A stretch of DNA of 56,449 bases from JBBTSQ01 sp038078755 (GCA_038078755.1 JBBTSQ010000025.1:1-56449), one strand, 5' to 3'. Counted from the first letter of the stretch, positions 23,387 through 31,858 are shown. Made by a program: numbers and translations. The notes: a model not told the origin generated them from the sequence alone.

Positions 23387-24265
23387 TTAAAATATGTGTT
23401 CATCCCTATATGGAATTTCAACCTCTTTTAAAATTCCACTATCCCAGTTATAGAAGTATATCTTAGCCTGATGGAGATTTTCTTCTTGGACTTTGAACGC
23501 TTCTTCTTGAGTTATATTATCTCCCACTAAAATTAAAATTAATTGACTGACACCTAGCGGCGCAAGTTTTGTCTTCTTTCTAGCGATTATAAATCTTATG
23601 GCCTCATAATTTTTTGAGGATATATACTTTATCTCTATTGCCGTTGGTTTCTTACTATTTTTTAAATATACCACCCCATCGACAATAACACTCTTTTCAT
23701 GATTAGTTATTTTAACTTGAGATTTATATCTATCTGCATATCTGTCAATCAAATTAGTTTGTACCACTTCTTCTATTCGATATATCTTTTGGTATCTCTT
23801 AATAACCTCCTCTTTTGTGGACTTAGGAACAACTTTGTGAACTCCAGTTTCTACATTCAAAGGCTTATCTTTTGTCACCAAACCCTCAATGACTTTATCA
23901 TCCTCCTTGGTCTCCTTTATTCTTTGTTGTTTTATCTCAGATTCAGTGGCACCCTTTATTTTTACTGGCTCACCTTTTACACCACCAGGACCAACCTCCG
24001 TCATTCTATTTCTAATAAAATGATCTATCGCCTCGTGATGTTTTTGAAGTAAAACTAAGCAAATAATGAGAATAGAAGCCGGCCACGATACTAGAACTAA
24101 TTTTGTATAATCATTTATTACTAAAAGAAGTTCTGAAATCCTGATTCTCCCACTAAACAGATCAACCATTATCGAGGTGAGTATAAACCAAAAAAAGAAA
24201 GTAAAAATAGCACAAAATGTTTGTTTAATTATTTCTTTAGAAGATTCTGTATTATCTTTTTCCAT
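23387..24265 (-). CDS. membrane-anchored PD-(D/E)XK nuclease-like protein
   Basis: 292 aa. Two N-terminal membrane helices (about 15-35 and 54-73) are followed by a long charged linker (80-190) and a C-terminal domain with VIVDGVVYL (D196) and AIEIKYI (E211, K213). The D-x14-E-x-K spacing and surrounding strands fit the PD-(D/E)XK fold. Family membership is inferred from this motif only. The DNA is more AT-rich than its neighbours. The start at 24265 lies 17 bases past the 3' end of tRNA-Glu on the same strand, so tRNA and gene are probably on one transcript. It may act in DNA uptake or defence at the membrane (inference). Confidence 0.55.
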   Translation of the reverse strand: MEKDNTESSKEIIKQTFCAIFTFFFWFILTSIMVDLFSGRIRISELLLVINDYTKLVLVSWPASILIICLVLLQKHHEAIDHFIRNRMTEVGPGGVKGEPVKIKGATESEIKQQRIKETKEDDKVIEGLVTKDKPLNVETGVHKVVPKSTKEEVIKRYQKIYRIEEVVQTNLIDRYADRYKSQVKITNHEKSVIVDGVVYLKNSKKPTAIEIKYISSKNYEAIRFIIARKKTKLAPLGVSQLILILVGDNITQEEAFKVQEENLHQAKIYFYNWDSGILKEVEIPYRDEHIF

Positions 24266-24281
24266 AAATACTTAAAACCTG

Positions 24282-24353
24282 TGACCCTACGGGGAATCGA
24301 ACCCCGATTACAGCCTTGAAAAGGCCGTGTCCTAACCGTTAGACGATAGGGCC
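24282..24353 (-). tRNA. tRNA-Glu (TTC)
   Basis: 72 nt on the minus strand: acceptor GGCCCTA / TAGGGTC, anticodon loop TTTTCAA, T-loop TTCGATT. CCA is not encoded. A membrane nuclease-like gene starts 17 bases downstream. Confidence 0.95.
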
Positions 24354-24449
24354 ATACCGAAATGATACTATAGCATTTTTATTATTTATAGGGAAGTGAA
24401 ATATGCTTGAGCGGTTGAATAATATAGTGTAATATATACCCAAAGATTC

Positions 24450-25463
24450 ATGTTATCTACTTACATACAATCAAATAAAGATTCTAGTGATTTCTTGATA
24501 AAAGCCAAACTAGCCACCGGCTCATGGCAAATATTATCCAAAATAACAGGGGTGTCCCCAAGAACTCTTCGTAATTGGTACTTATGCCAATCTTCCATAC
24601 CCCTCGATAGTCTCAAACTACTAAGTAACCACTTGGGAGTGTCTCTGCCCAAATATAAAGCAATCGACATATTGAGACTAAAAAGAAACGCTGCAAAGAG
24701 AGGCGGCCTAAGACGCATAGCACTTTATGGTAACCCCGGGACAATCACAGGGAGGATAAAAGGTGCATTAAGATCAATAAGGACGCAATCGAAAAATCCC
24801 TATTCACCTTTTATTCAGAAAAAAATCAGCATACCCAAACGTTCATCCCAATTAGCTGAATTTGTTGGAATTTTATTAGGAGATGGTCATGTTGGTAAAC
24901 GACAAATTATAATTTCAATAGGGGCGGACGAATATGGCTATACAAAGTATATTTCTAATTTAAGCTTCAAATTATTTCAGTACCGCCCATCGATAAAAAA
25001 GAAAAACGGAGTAGAGGTGTACACACTAGTCTTTTCTCGTACAGCCCTGGTGACATATATAAAAAAGATCGGACTAACTGATTCACACAAAGTAAAATCG
25101 CAAAGTAATACTCCCCTTTGGATTCGAAATAACAAGAATTATTCCAAGGCGTGTGTCCGAGGATTATTTGACACTGATGGCTCGTTTTTTATTGATAGAC
25201 ACTTAATAAAAAATTCGCTATATTACAATGCGGGTATTGCGTTCACTAATTACTCACTGCCACTACTTAAATTTTTCTACTTTACACTGGTCGCTCGAGG
25301 ATTCCATCCAACAGTATCGAGTGGTAAAAATGTGTTTCTGCGACGAGATAACGAAATACGCTACTTTTTCAAAGACATTGGGAGTAATAACCCTAAACAT
25401 TTAAGAAAATTTAGTGAATTTGTAAACAAATATCCCAAAGGAAAGGTACCGAAGAGGTCATAA
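24450..25463 (+). CDS. LAGLIDADG homing endonuclease ending inside tRNA-Ser
   Basis: 337 aa. An N-terminal helix-turn-helix-like part (about 25-64, ITGVSPRTLRNWYLC ... LKLLSNHLGV) precedes two LAGLIDADG motifs: LAEFVGILLGDGHV (about 135-148) and CVRGLFDTDGSFF (about 234-246), both with the acidic Asp. It is therefore a single-chain, two-motif enzyme and looks intact. The last eight codons, including the TAA, lie within the 5' part of the tRNA-Ser gene (25440-25463). The DNA is AT-rich relative to the neighbouring core genes, a sign of transfer. It is not inside an intron, since the tRNA that follows is uninterrupted. Confidence 0.9.
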   Translation: MLSTYIQSNKDSSDFLIKAKLATGSWQILSKITGVSPRTLRNWYLCQSSIPLDSLKLLSNHLGVSLPKYKAIDILRLKRNAAKRGGLRRIALYGNPGTITGRIKGALRSIRTQSKNPYSPFIQKKISIPKRSSQLAEFVGILLGDGHVGKRQIIISIGADEYGYTKYISNLSFKLFQYRPSIKKKNGVEVYTLVFSRTALVTYIKKIGLTDSHKVKSQSNTPLWIRNNKNYSKACVRGLFDTDGSFFIDRHLIKNSLYYNAGIAFTNYSLPLLKFFYFTLVARGFHPTVSSGKNVFLRRDNEIRYFFKDIGSNNPKHLRKFSEFVNKYPKGKVPKRS

Positions 25464-25529
25464 CGGCGCCGACTCGAAATCGGATGGTCGGGTCAAACCG
25501 GCACGAGGGTTCGAATCCCTCCCTTTCCG
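25440..25529 (+). tRNA. tRNA-Ser (CGA)
   Basis: 90 nt with the long variable arm typical of tRNA-Ser: acceptor GGAAAGG / CCTTTCC, anticodon loop CTCGAAA, T-loop TTCGAAT, discriminator G. Its first 24 bases are also the end of the LAGLIDADG reading frame. Confidence 0.95.
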
Positions 25530-25561
25530 CAGAAACAAAAACCTGCTATCCTGTGCACTAC

Positions 25562-25634
25562 GCGCGGTTAGCTCAGTTGGTAGAGCATCCCCTTGACGTG
25601 GGGAGGGTCAGAGGTTCAAGTCCTCTATCGCGCA
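25562..25634 (+). tRNA. tRNA-Val (GAC)
   Basis: 73 nt: acceptor GCGCGGT / ATCGCGC, anticodon loop TTGACGT, T-loop TTCAAGT, discriminator A. Confidence 0.95.
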
Positions 25635-25661
25635 CCCGAAAAGCGAAGCTAGAAACCACAA

Positions 25662-26894
25662 ATGCTCATCCTCGGCATCGAAACCTCCTGCGACGAAACC
25701 GCAGTGTGCATAGTATCCGCAACCGGCGATAAAAATTCACCTGTTTTTTCTATACTCGGAAATGCCCTTAATTCCCAGACCAAAATTCACGAGCAATACG
25801 GCGGCGTCTTCCCCGCTCTGGCAAAACGTGAGCATTCAAAAAATTTGATTCCTTTGTTTAAAAAAGTATTAGAAGAATCAGGTTTTGAAAAAAAACTAAC
25901 AACAAACAACTCACAACAAACAACCAGAGAAGAAATTAAAAAGATGCTCGAAAAAGAACCCGAGTTACTCGAACAATTTTTACACTATCTTCCAACCATC
26001 GAAAAACCTCCCATCGACGCCATCGCGGTCACCGTCGGTCCAGGACTCGAACCAGCACTCTGGGTTGGTATCAATTTCGCTCGCGCACTTTCCCTCGCGT
26101 GGGGCATTCCAATCATTCCAGTCAATCACATGGAGGGGCACATCATTTCTGTTTTGGTAAACAGAAATGAAATTTCCAATACCCAATTCCCAATTTCCAA
26201 TTCAAAAACTAAAGACTATCAACCAATAACTAATAACTCCCCCGTCCTTTTCCCCGCTCTCGCCCTCCTCATCTCCGGAGGTCACACCGAACTCATCTTG
26301 ATTGAAAGCTGGGGGAAATACAGCAACATCGGACAGACGAGAGACGACGCAGTGGGCGAAGCGTTTGATAAGGTAGCTCGAATGCTTGGTCTGCCATACC
26401 CAGGTGGTCCTCAAATTTCCGCACTAGCAGAAATTTCGCGGAACAATGCAGAACAAACGCAGACCAATTTCAAACTTCCTCGCCCAATGCTCCACACTAA
26501 AGATTTTGATTTTTCTTTTTCCGGACTCAAGACTGCGGTGCTCTATCTCCTGAAAGACATTGGTACACCCACCAAAGCAGACAGAGAAACAATCGCCAGA
26601 GAATTTGAAGATGCGGTCACCGAAGTACTTGTCACCAAAACAAAGAAAGCACTAGAACGATATGGGGCACAAACACTGATCATTGGTGGTGGAGTAATTG
26701 CTAACACACACATCCGGAAAGCATTTGAAAAAATGGTGACCGAATATCCGGACACAGGGCTTTTCTTCCCCAATCTCGCTTTGTCGACCGACAACGCAGT
26801 GATGATTGCCTGCGCCGGCTATATGCAACATCTGACCAAACCTTCAGAATCCACTCGAACGCCACTTGTCGCAAAAGGAAATTTAAGCTTCTAA
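25662..26894 (+). CDS. tsaD: tRNA N6-threonylcarbamoyladenosine transferase TsaD, with two repeat-derived inserts
   Basis: Transfers the threonylcarbamoyl group to A37 of ANN-decoding tRNAs. 410 aa against about 337 in E. coli. Conserved parts: LGIETSCDETAVCI, the metal site HMEGH (156-160), ISGGHTELILIE, DDAVGEAFDKVARMLGLPYPGGP, and the C-terminal GGGVIANTHIR. The extra length sits in two places. Residues 76-117 include LTTNNSQQTTRE, encoded by ACAACAAACAAC words. Residues 170-193 include ISNTQFPISNSK, encoded by CAATTTCCAATT words. Both are in frame and at surface-loop positions, and the same words occur in intergenic DNA throughout the window. tsaB, tsaC and tsaE are not in the window. Confidence 0.9.
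   Translation: MLILGIETSCDETAVCIVSATGDKNSPVFSILGNALNSQTKIHEQYGGVFPALAKREHSKNLIPLFKKVLEESGFEKKLTTNNSQQTTREEIKKMLEKEPELLEQFLHYLPTIEKPPIDAIAVTVGPGLEPALWVGINFARALSLAWGIPIIPVNHMEGHIISVLVNRNEISNTQFPISNSKTKDYQPITNNSPVLFPALALLISGGHTELILIESWGKYSNIGQTRDDAVGEAFDKVARMLGLPYPGGPQISALAEISRNNAEQTQTNFKLPRPMLHTKDFDFSFSGLKTAVLYLLKDIGTPTKADRETIAREFEDAVTEVLVTKTKKALERYGAQTLIIGGGVIANTHIRKAFEKMVTEYPDTGLFFPNLALSTDNAVMIACAGYMQHLTKPSESTRTPLVAKGNLSF
25890..25936 (+). repeat. word repeat inside tsaD (acaac family)
   Basis: ACTAACAACAAACAACTCAC and following words, read in frame as LTTNNSQQTTRE. Same words as at 12103-12236 and 43510-43616. Confidence 0.75.
26169..26241 (+). repeat. word repeat inside tsaD (caattt family)
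   Basis: ATTTCCAATACCCAATTCCC and following words, read in frame as ISNTQFPISNSKTKDYQPIT. Same words as at 16968-17072. Confidence 0.75.
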
Positions 26895-26922
26895 ACCAAT
26901 GGCAAAATAGGCTCATTTTTGC

Positions 26923-26928
26923 TACTAT
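26923..26928 (+). promoter_or_regulatory. -10 box of valS, near-leaderless
   Basis: TACTAT, 8 bases before the valS ATG. Confidence 0.45.
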
Positions 26929-26936
26929 GACCTAAT

Positions 26937-29138
26937 ATGGCAGAAGATAAGACATATCAAGAACCAGATATCCCAAAAGCGTTTTTGAAACCCTACAACG
27001 CAGATGAACACGAGACTCGTATCTACAAGCTCTGGCAGGAGAGCGGTTTTTTTAATCCAGACAATCTTCCCGACCGACACAAGAAGCCCTTCACCATCGT
27101 GATGCCACCACCAAATGCCAACGGCAACCTCCATGTTGGCCACGCCCTCGCTATCACCCTCGAAGACATTATGATCCGGTTCAAACGTATGCAGGGTTTC
27201 AAGACCCTCTGGGTGCCGGGAGCCGACCACGCTGGTTTTGAGACACAAATCGTGTACGAGAAAAAATTGGAAAAAGAGGGTCGATCTCGATTTAAAATGG
27301 ATCCGCAGGACCTCTACAAAGAGATCCTTGCTTTCACCCTGGAAAACAAAGGTACTATGGAAGCACAGGTGCGCGCACTCGGCGCTTCGTGCGATTGGTC
27401 GCGAGAGAAATTCACCCTCGATCCAGATGTCGTGGCCGAGACACATCGTACCTTCAAGAAAATGTATGATGACGGACTGGTGTACCGCGGTTCACGCATA
27501 GTGAACTGGTGTAGCAAGCACGCCACTTCCCTTTCCGACGTGGAGACCGAGAGCAAAGAAAAAATCGACCCGTTTTATTATTTCAAATACGGCCCCTTCA
27601 CCATCGGTACAGCAAGGCCCGAGACAAAGTTCGGCGACAAGTACGTGGTAATGCATCCGGAAGATACACGCTACGCTGAATACAAGCAAGGTCAGCAGAT
27701 CGAGCTCGAATGGATCAACGGCCCAATCACTGCAACTGTCATCAAAGATGAAGCAATCGACATGGAATTTGGTACGGGTGTGATGACCATCACCCCATGG
27801 CACGATGCGGTGGATTTTGGCATTGCCGAAAGACACAAGCTCGACCGAGAGCAAATTATCGATATGCGAGGCAAGCTCCTCCCTATCGCTGGCGAATTTG
27901 CTGGTATGAAGATCACCGAAGCACGGCCAAAGATTGTCGAGAAGCTCAAAGCCAAGGGCTTGCTGGTGAAAGTCGATGAGAAATACGTGCACAATGTCCC
28001 CGTCTGCTACAAATGCGAGACGGCTATCGAACCGCAGATTCTCCCACAATGGTTCGTCAAGATGCAACCACTCGCGGAGAAGGCAATCAAGGCCGTGGAA
28101 GCCGGCGAGGTAGTCTTCCAGCCCGACAATTATCGCAAGATCTTCCTCTACTGGATGAACAACACCCTCGATTGGAACATTTCCCGCCAGATTGTCTGGG
28201 GCATTCCGATACCTGCAAAAATTTGTGATTCATGTAGTTTTGCCGAACCTGATTTGGAAAATACATTGACCACCTGTCCAAAATGTAAAAATATGCTCCG
28301 TGCCGACACCGACACCTTCGACACATGGTTCTCCTCCGGCCAGTGGCCACTCCTCTCGCTTAGCTATTCAAAAGGTGCCGATTGGAAGTCTTTCTATCCG
28401 ACAGATGTGATGGAGACCGGCTCCGATCTCATTTTCAAATGGATCCCGCGCATGGTCATCTTCGGCCTCTACCTCGTAGGCAAGGTGCCGTTCCACACAG
28501 TGTACCTACACGGCTTGGTGAACGACGCTTCCGGCAAGAAGATGAGCAAGAGTAAAGGCAACGTGATCAATCCGACCGACCTCATCGTGAAGTACGGCAC
28601 CGACGCGCTTCGCATTGGCCTCATTGTGGGCAACACTCCAGGCACCGACCTTTCACTTTCAGAAAATAAAATAAAAGGCTACAAAAATTTCGGCAACAAG
28701 CTCTGGAATATCACTCGCTTTGTATTAACCAGCTGTCAGGGGATGGAAAAAATGACCCTCGACGTCCCCAACAAAGATATTTTGACTGATGAAGACAAAA
28801 AACTGATTTCAGAACTTCACGCACTGGTCGCCGATGCCACACACGATATTGAAGAATACCGATTCTATCTGGCAGCGGAAAAAATCTACCACTACGTCTG
28901 GCATACGTTTGCCGATGTGATTATTGAAGCATCAAAGGCAAAAATTGCGGGAGCCGACATATCCGCGAAACAATCTTGCCAATATACCCTGTTCTATATT
29001 CTGATCACTTGTGTCAAACTGCTCCACCCGTTTATGCCATTTGTGACCGAAACCATTTGGGAACATCTGCCGATTGCAGACAAACAACTACTCATGATTG
29101 AAAAATGGCCAGTATTAGAAGAAGGAAGTATGAAGTAA
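26937..29138 (+). CDS. valS: valyl-tRNA synthetase
   Basis: Charges tRNA-Val; class I enzyme. 733 aa, well below the about 950 of E. coli, mainly because the C-terminal coiled-coil arm is missing. The HIGH motif is NGNLHVGHAL (about 60-70), and KMSKS is intact in KKMSKSKGNV (about 534). An editing (CP1) domain is present (DGLVYRGSRIVNWCSKHATSLSDVE onward), although reduced. A four-Cys zinc element, CDSC ... CPKC, lies near 428-450. The tRNA-Val (GAC) gene is 1.3 kb upstream. Confidence 0.95.
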   Translation: MAEDKTYQEPDIPKAFLKPYNADEHETRIYKLWQESGFFNPDNLPDRHKKPFTIVMPPPNANGNLHVGHALAITLEDIMIRFKRMQGFKTLWVPGADHAGFETQIVYEKKLEKEGRSRFKMDPQDLYKEILAFTLENKGTMEAQVRALGASCDWSREKFTLDPDVVAETHRTFKKMYDDGLVYRGSRIVNWCSKHATSLSDVETESKEKIDPFYYFKYGPFTIGTARPETKFGDKYVVMHPEDTRYAEYKQGQQIELEWINGPITATVIKDEAIDMEFGTGVMTITPWHDAVDFGIAERHKLDREQIIDMRGKLLPIAGEFAGMKITEARPKIVEKLKAKGLLVKVDEKYVHNVPVCYKCETAIEPQILPQWFVKMQPLAEKAIKAVEAGEVVFQPDNYRKIFLYWMNNTLDWNISRQIVWGIPIPAKICDSCSFAEPDLENTLTTCPKCKNMLRADTDTFDTWFSSGQWPLLSLSYSKGADWKSFYPTDVMETGSDLIFKWIPRMVIFGLYLVGKVPFHTVYLHGLVNDASGKKMSKSKGNVINPTDLIVKYGTDALRIGLIVGNTPGTDLSLSENKIKGYKNFGNKLWNITRFVLTSCQGMEKMTLDVPNKDILTDEDKKLISELHALVADATHDIEEYRFYLAAEKIYHYVWHTFADVIIEASKAKIAGADISAKQSCQYTLFYILITCVKLLHPFMPFVTETIWEHLPIADKQLLMIEKWPVLEEGSMK

Positions 29139-29166
29139 AATGTATAAAGTATAAAGCCTAATACAA

Positions 29167-29203
29167 AAAAGACCAGAAATTGCTTCGCAATTTCTGGTCT
29201 TTT
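29167..29203 (+). terminator. terminator after valS
   Basis: AAAAGACCAGAAATTG / CAATTTCTGGTCTTTT. Confidence 0.8.
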
Positions 29204-29214
29204 CCCCGTTTTAA

Positions 29215-29310
29215 CACTTCATACTTCATACTTCATACGTTATTTCGACGAGCGAGAAGCACGTGGATGAGTACTCTCGTACACAGTGTTCGAGTCGAAG
29301 TCGAATCAAC
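29215..29310 (+). repeat. framework/variable-hairpin repeat, type CGAGTCGAA, copy 2
   Basis: ATACTTCATAC words, CGACGAGCGAGAAGCACGTGG, a small variable stem GAGTAC/GTAC, then CACAGTGTTCGAGTCGAA. The arms match 3542-3640 (inverted), while the centre differs. A further stem AACAGGCAACTG / CAGTTGCCTGTT (29309-29342) follows. Confidence 0.6.
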
Positions 29311-29340
29311 AGGCAACTGTTTTTTGTTTCAGTTGCCTGT

Positions 29341-29346
29341 TATACT
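29341..29346 (+). promoter_or_regulatory. -10 box of the PrsW-like gene, leaderless
   Basis: TATACT, 6 bases before the ATG at 29353. Confidence 0.6.
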
Positions 29347-29352
29347 TCCCCT

Positions 29353-30060
29353 ATGGACACTGCTCCTGACATACTCCTCTATGCGGCGCTCGGTGGCATT
29401 CTCCCCGCCATCTTTTGGCTCTGGTGTTGGCTCCATGAAGATCGACATCCCGAACCGCGCGCCGTCCTCCTATCGGTTTTCGTATGTGGTATGGTGGCAG
29501 TACCAGTCGCCGGATTGCTTCAAAAAGCCGTGGGTCCAATGCTTTCCGGAAAATGGCCGTTGATTTTTGCGTGGGCCGCCATCGAGGAAATTCTCAAATT
29601 TCTTGCCGCGTACCTACCCGCCCTCACCCGTCGATATTTCGATGAGCCTGTCGACGCGATGATCTACCTTATCACTGCGGCGCTCGGCTTTGCAGCCCTT
29701 GAAAATACCCTATTCATTACCTCCTCACTTTTGCACTACAGCCCAATCGAGAGCTTGGTGACAGGCAATTTGCGTTTTATCGGAGCAAGTCTACTGCACG
29801 TCCTCACCTCGGGAGTAGTGGGTGCGGTCATCGCCATCGAATTTTATAAAGGGCGGTTTAAGCGTGAAGTGGCAACGGTCATCGGACTTATCCTCTCTAC
29901 CGGTTTGCATGCTGTCTTTAATTTTTTTATAATGGATGCACAAGGTACCGAAGTGTTCAGAGTGTTTTATGGAGTGTGGATCGCGATTGTACTACTCCTC
30001 ATTGTCTTTAGTCGAATCAAGCGAATATCTAAACCAACATTTTCTCCAGTCGTTCATTAA
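29353..30060 (+). CDS. PrsW-like intramembrane protease
   Basis: 235 aa, about seven or eight membrane helices. It has the family pattern of an EE pair (WAAIEEILKFLAA), GFAALENTLF, and conserved histidines in GASLLHVLTSGVVG and GLHAVFNFFI. PrsW in Bacillus cleaves an anti-sigma factor; the substrate here is unknown. Start 29353 is fixed by the leaderless -10 box and the family N-terminus. hsp20 follows after 12 bases on the same strand. Confidence 0.85.
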   Translation: MDTAPDILLYAALGGILPAIFWLWCWLHEDRHPEPRAVLLSVFVCGMVAVPVAGLLQKAVGPMLSGKWPLIFAWAAIEEILKFLAAYLPALTRRYFDEPVDAMIYLITAALGFAALENTLFITSSLLHYSPIESLVTGNLRFIGASLLHVLTSGVVGAVIAIEFYKGRFKREVATVIGLILSTGLHAVFNFFIMDAQGTEVFRVFYGVWIAIVLLLIVFSRIKRISKPTFSPVVH

Positions 30061-30072
30061 TTTTATATCATT

Positions 30073-30525
30073 ATGTCAAAAACAAAACGCTCATTTTTTG
30101 AAAGACTGACCGGCGGAGTGCCGGTCGAAGAAGACAGCACCGAGACGACTGCGACCGGCAAAACAGTCGCCAAATTTGAAGAAAGCGATGGCGAGGGTGA
30201 ATTGTCGGTTGATGTGCATCAGACACCCTCTGAAGTGGTCATTCGGGCGATGGTTGCCGGCGTGCGACCAGAAGATCTAGATGTGGTGATTACCCGAGAT
30301 ATGGTGACCATCAAATGCAAACGAGAAAATGTCCACACGGTCGCTGATGAGGATTATTTTTTCCGTGAGTTATATTGGGGTTCTTTTTCTCGCACCATCC
30401 TCCTGCCCCAAGAAGTCGAACCAGACGAAGCAGACGCAACCGAAAAGAACGGCCTACTCACTATTAGATTGCCGAAGATAAATAAGGGGAGACAGACGAA
30501 GCTCAAGATTAAGTCGGGGAATTAA
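30073..30525 (+). CDS. small heat-shock protein (Hsp20/alpha-crystallin)
   Basis: ATP-independent holdase chaperone, 150 aa. The N-terminal arm is variable and charged; the alpha-crystallin domain runs about 48-140 (GELSVDVHQTPSEVVIRAMVAGVRPEDLDVVITRDMVTIKC, then YFFRELYWGSFSRTILLP and the conserved NGLLTIRLPKI). It is only 12 bases after the PrsW-like protease gene, suggesting a shared envelope- or heat-stress operon (inference). Confidence 0.9.
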   Translation: MSKTKRSFFERLTGGVPVEEDSTETTATGKTVAKFEESDGEGELSVDVHQTPSEVVIRAMVAGVRPEDLDVVITRDMVTIKCKRENVHTVADEDYFFRELYWGSFSRTILLPQEVEPDEADATEKNGLLTIRLPKINKGRQTKLKIKSGN

Positions 30526-30618
30526 AAATGATTCATGAATTATGATTTATGATTCACGATTCATAAATGGCGATGAAATTGAGATTTAAGAATTAAGAAC
30601 CAAACCCTACATAGAAAA
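30526..30618. repeat. AT-rich word repeat (gattcatgaat family)
   Basis: ATGATTCATGAATTATGATT and similar words. Other runs of this family: 18268-18300, 20724-20755, 22798-22830, 51065-51112. Confidence 0.6.
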
Positions 30619-30645
30619 AACGGTTGAGGACTTGCCTCAACCGTT
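30619..30645 (-). terminator. terminator of the 30663-31286 gene
   Basis: AACGGTTGAG / CTCAACCGTT followed on the minus strand by TTTTCTATG. It can also end the hsp20 transcript. Confidence 0.75.
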
Positions 30646-30662
30646 TCGAATTTCCGAAAGCC

Positions 30663-31286
30663 TCAGACAAACGCCACCATGCGATCGGGCGGGATGATCG
30701 GAGGCATCGGGCGACCGGACACATAGGCTGCTTCCGCCTCAAGATCACGTTGCTCACGAACAGTCAGTAACCGTCTTTCACGGGGCGGCCAAAACGCCCA
30801 GTGATTCTGGGGTTGGAAGGGATAGATGTCCACCGAGACCTTGGTTGGGATCCGGTTGCCTACCACACCCCCACTCGTCACTTTGACCACCCGATCAAAC
30901 ATCAGAAGTTCCGGTGTGTGTTTGATATGTTCACACCACCACGCCTTAACCTCTTCGATCTTGGCAGTGATTGACATCCAATCCACTTTTTCGCCGGACT
31001 GATCCGCGCGATCGGCCAGGTGCCAAAAGATCTCAAAATGTTCTTCATACCAGCGATTGGGGTCGCCGTCAAAGTAAGGATCAGTGATTAGCCGTTCCTC
31101 GAGAGTATCCCGACCATCGTTACGAATCGTCTCGAGGTCGAGAGTATGGAACGGTCGGAAGGCAACGTATTCAAGCGTGTGTCGAACAAAATCACGCTCG
31201 ACATCCACTCGTCCATCCGGCCCATTGATTGCCTGGATAAGCCACGGACACTGCCCGACCAATTCTTTCCACTTGTGCCATTTCAT
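30663..31286 (-). CDS. orphan hypothetical protein, own transcription unit
   Basis: 207 aa from ATG 31286, preceded by GAAAGGAGT at 7 bases and by a consensus-like promoter at 31372-31400. Acidic, Trp-rich, soluble (MKWHKWKELVGQCPWLIQAI, YEEHFEIFWHLADRADQ). No family recognised. It has its own terminator. An upstream in-frame ATG (31301) lacks a ribosome site. Confidence 0.65.
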   Translation of the reverse strand: MKWHKWKELVGQCPWLIQAINGPDGRVDVERDFVRHTLEYVAFRPFHTLDLETIRNDGRDTLEERLITDPYFDGDPNRWYEEHFEIFWHLADRADQSGEKVDWMSITAKIEEVKAWWCEHIKHTPELLMFDRVVKVTSGGVVGNRIPTKVSVDIYPFQPQNHWAFWPPRERRLLTVREQRDLEAEAAYVSGRPMPPIIPPDRMVAFV

Positions 31287-31371
31287 ACTGACTCCTTTCG
31301 CCATATAGGCTTTGGATTGTGAAGAACGCCGGCTTGGGGTGTACCCAATATCAACCGTATGTTCTATGTGT

Positions 31372-31400
31372 ATTATAGCATATCTGAATATAAAATGCAA
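31372..31400 (-). promoter_or_regulatory. promoter of the 30663-31286 gene
   Basis: TTGCAT (31395-31400), 17 bases, TATAAT (31372-31377) on the minus strand. Confidence 0.75.
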
Positions 31401-31429
31401 GTATTTAATGCAAAAAGATAAGAATATGG

Positions 31430-31487
31430 CTCTATAGAGTCATATTCTAAGACAACAGCTCAACCAGGGACTGGTTGAGCTGTTGTC
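31430..31487. repeat. two adjacent hairpins
   Basis: AGAATATGGCTC / GAGTCATATTCT, then AGACAACAGCTCAACCA / TGGTTGAGCTGTTGTCT. The GGCTC and GCTCAACC words link them to the composite repeat family. Confidence 0.5.
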
Positions 31488-31501
31488 TGCAATCACCTTG
31501 G

Positions 31502-31707
31502 GTGCTGGGACCCAGGTGGCCGAAGACGGCCGGATCGGTCACGACTCTTGCCTCGTCGTCACTCGGCAAGGTCTCGACCCCAGCTCGCGGTTTCGCTTAC
31601 TAGCGAAACATCGCTCCGCTTTTCGAACCTGGGTCGCGAGCAAAGTAGTTTGCTCGCTTCCCAGCACAAAATACAAAATCCGCCGATAAGGCGGATTTTG
31701 TATTTTG
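31502..31707 (-). repeat. tRNA-Phe 3'-end element (direct and inverted copies of the tRNA end)
   Basis: Directly downstream of tRNA-Phe. 31502-31517 repeats 16 bases of the tRNA 3' end region (compare 31707-31722). 31622-31635 plus 31660-31666 is an inverted copy of the T-arm and acceptor end, interrupted by the hairpin GCGAGCAAA-GTAG-TTTGCTCGC (31636-31657). A 25-bp perfect stem (31660-31684 with 31690-31714) joins the inverted copy to the real tRNA. A stem TTTCGCT / AGCGAAA (31591-31608) lies in the middle. The element at tRNA-Gly (33262-33406) has the same parts. Confidence 0.8.
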
Positions 31708-31780
31708 TGCTGGGACCCAGGTTCGAACTGGGGACCCTTCCCTCTTCAGGGGAATGCTCTACCAACTGAGCTATCCCAGC
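31708..31780 (-). tRNA. tRNA-Phe (GAA)
   Basis: 73 nt on the minus strand: acceptor GCTGGGA / TCCCAGC, anticodon loop CTGAAGA, T-loop TTCGAAC, discriminator A. Its 3' end is copied twice in the adjoining element. Confidence 0.95.
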
Positions 31781-31787
31781 GTTATTA

Positions 31788-31858
31788 ACTTACAACAAAC
31801 AACTGACAATCCAGACGCTTTGGTCGGGACTCCAACCAAAGCGTCGGAGCTTACAATT
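31788..31858. repeat. word repeats bracketing a hairpin
   Basis: ACTTACAACAAACAACTGAC, then a stem GACGCTTTGGT / ACCAAAGCGTC (31813-31845), then CTTACAATT words. Confidence 0.6.

Noticed and set aside
24450..25529. LAGLIDADG gene lying in a tRNA intron
   Set aside because: The tRNA-Ser following it is complete and uninterrupted, and no 5' tRNA half is found upstream of the gene.
31483..31769. Short frames on both strands near tRNA-Phe
   Set aside because: They read through the tRNA and its inverted copies and exist only because these lack stops.
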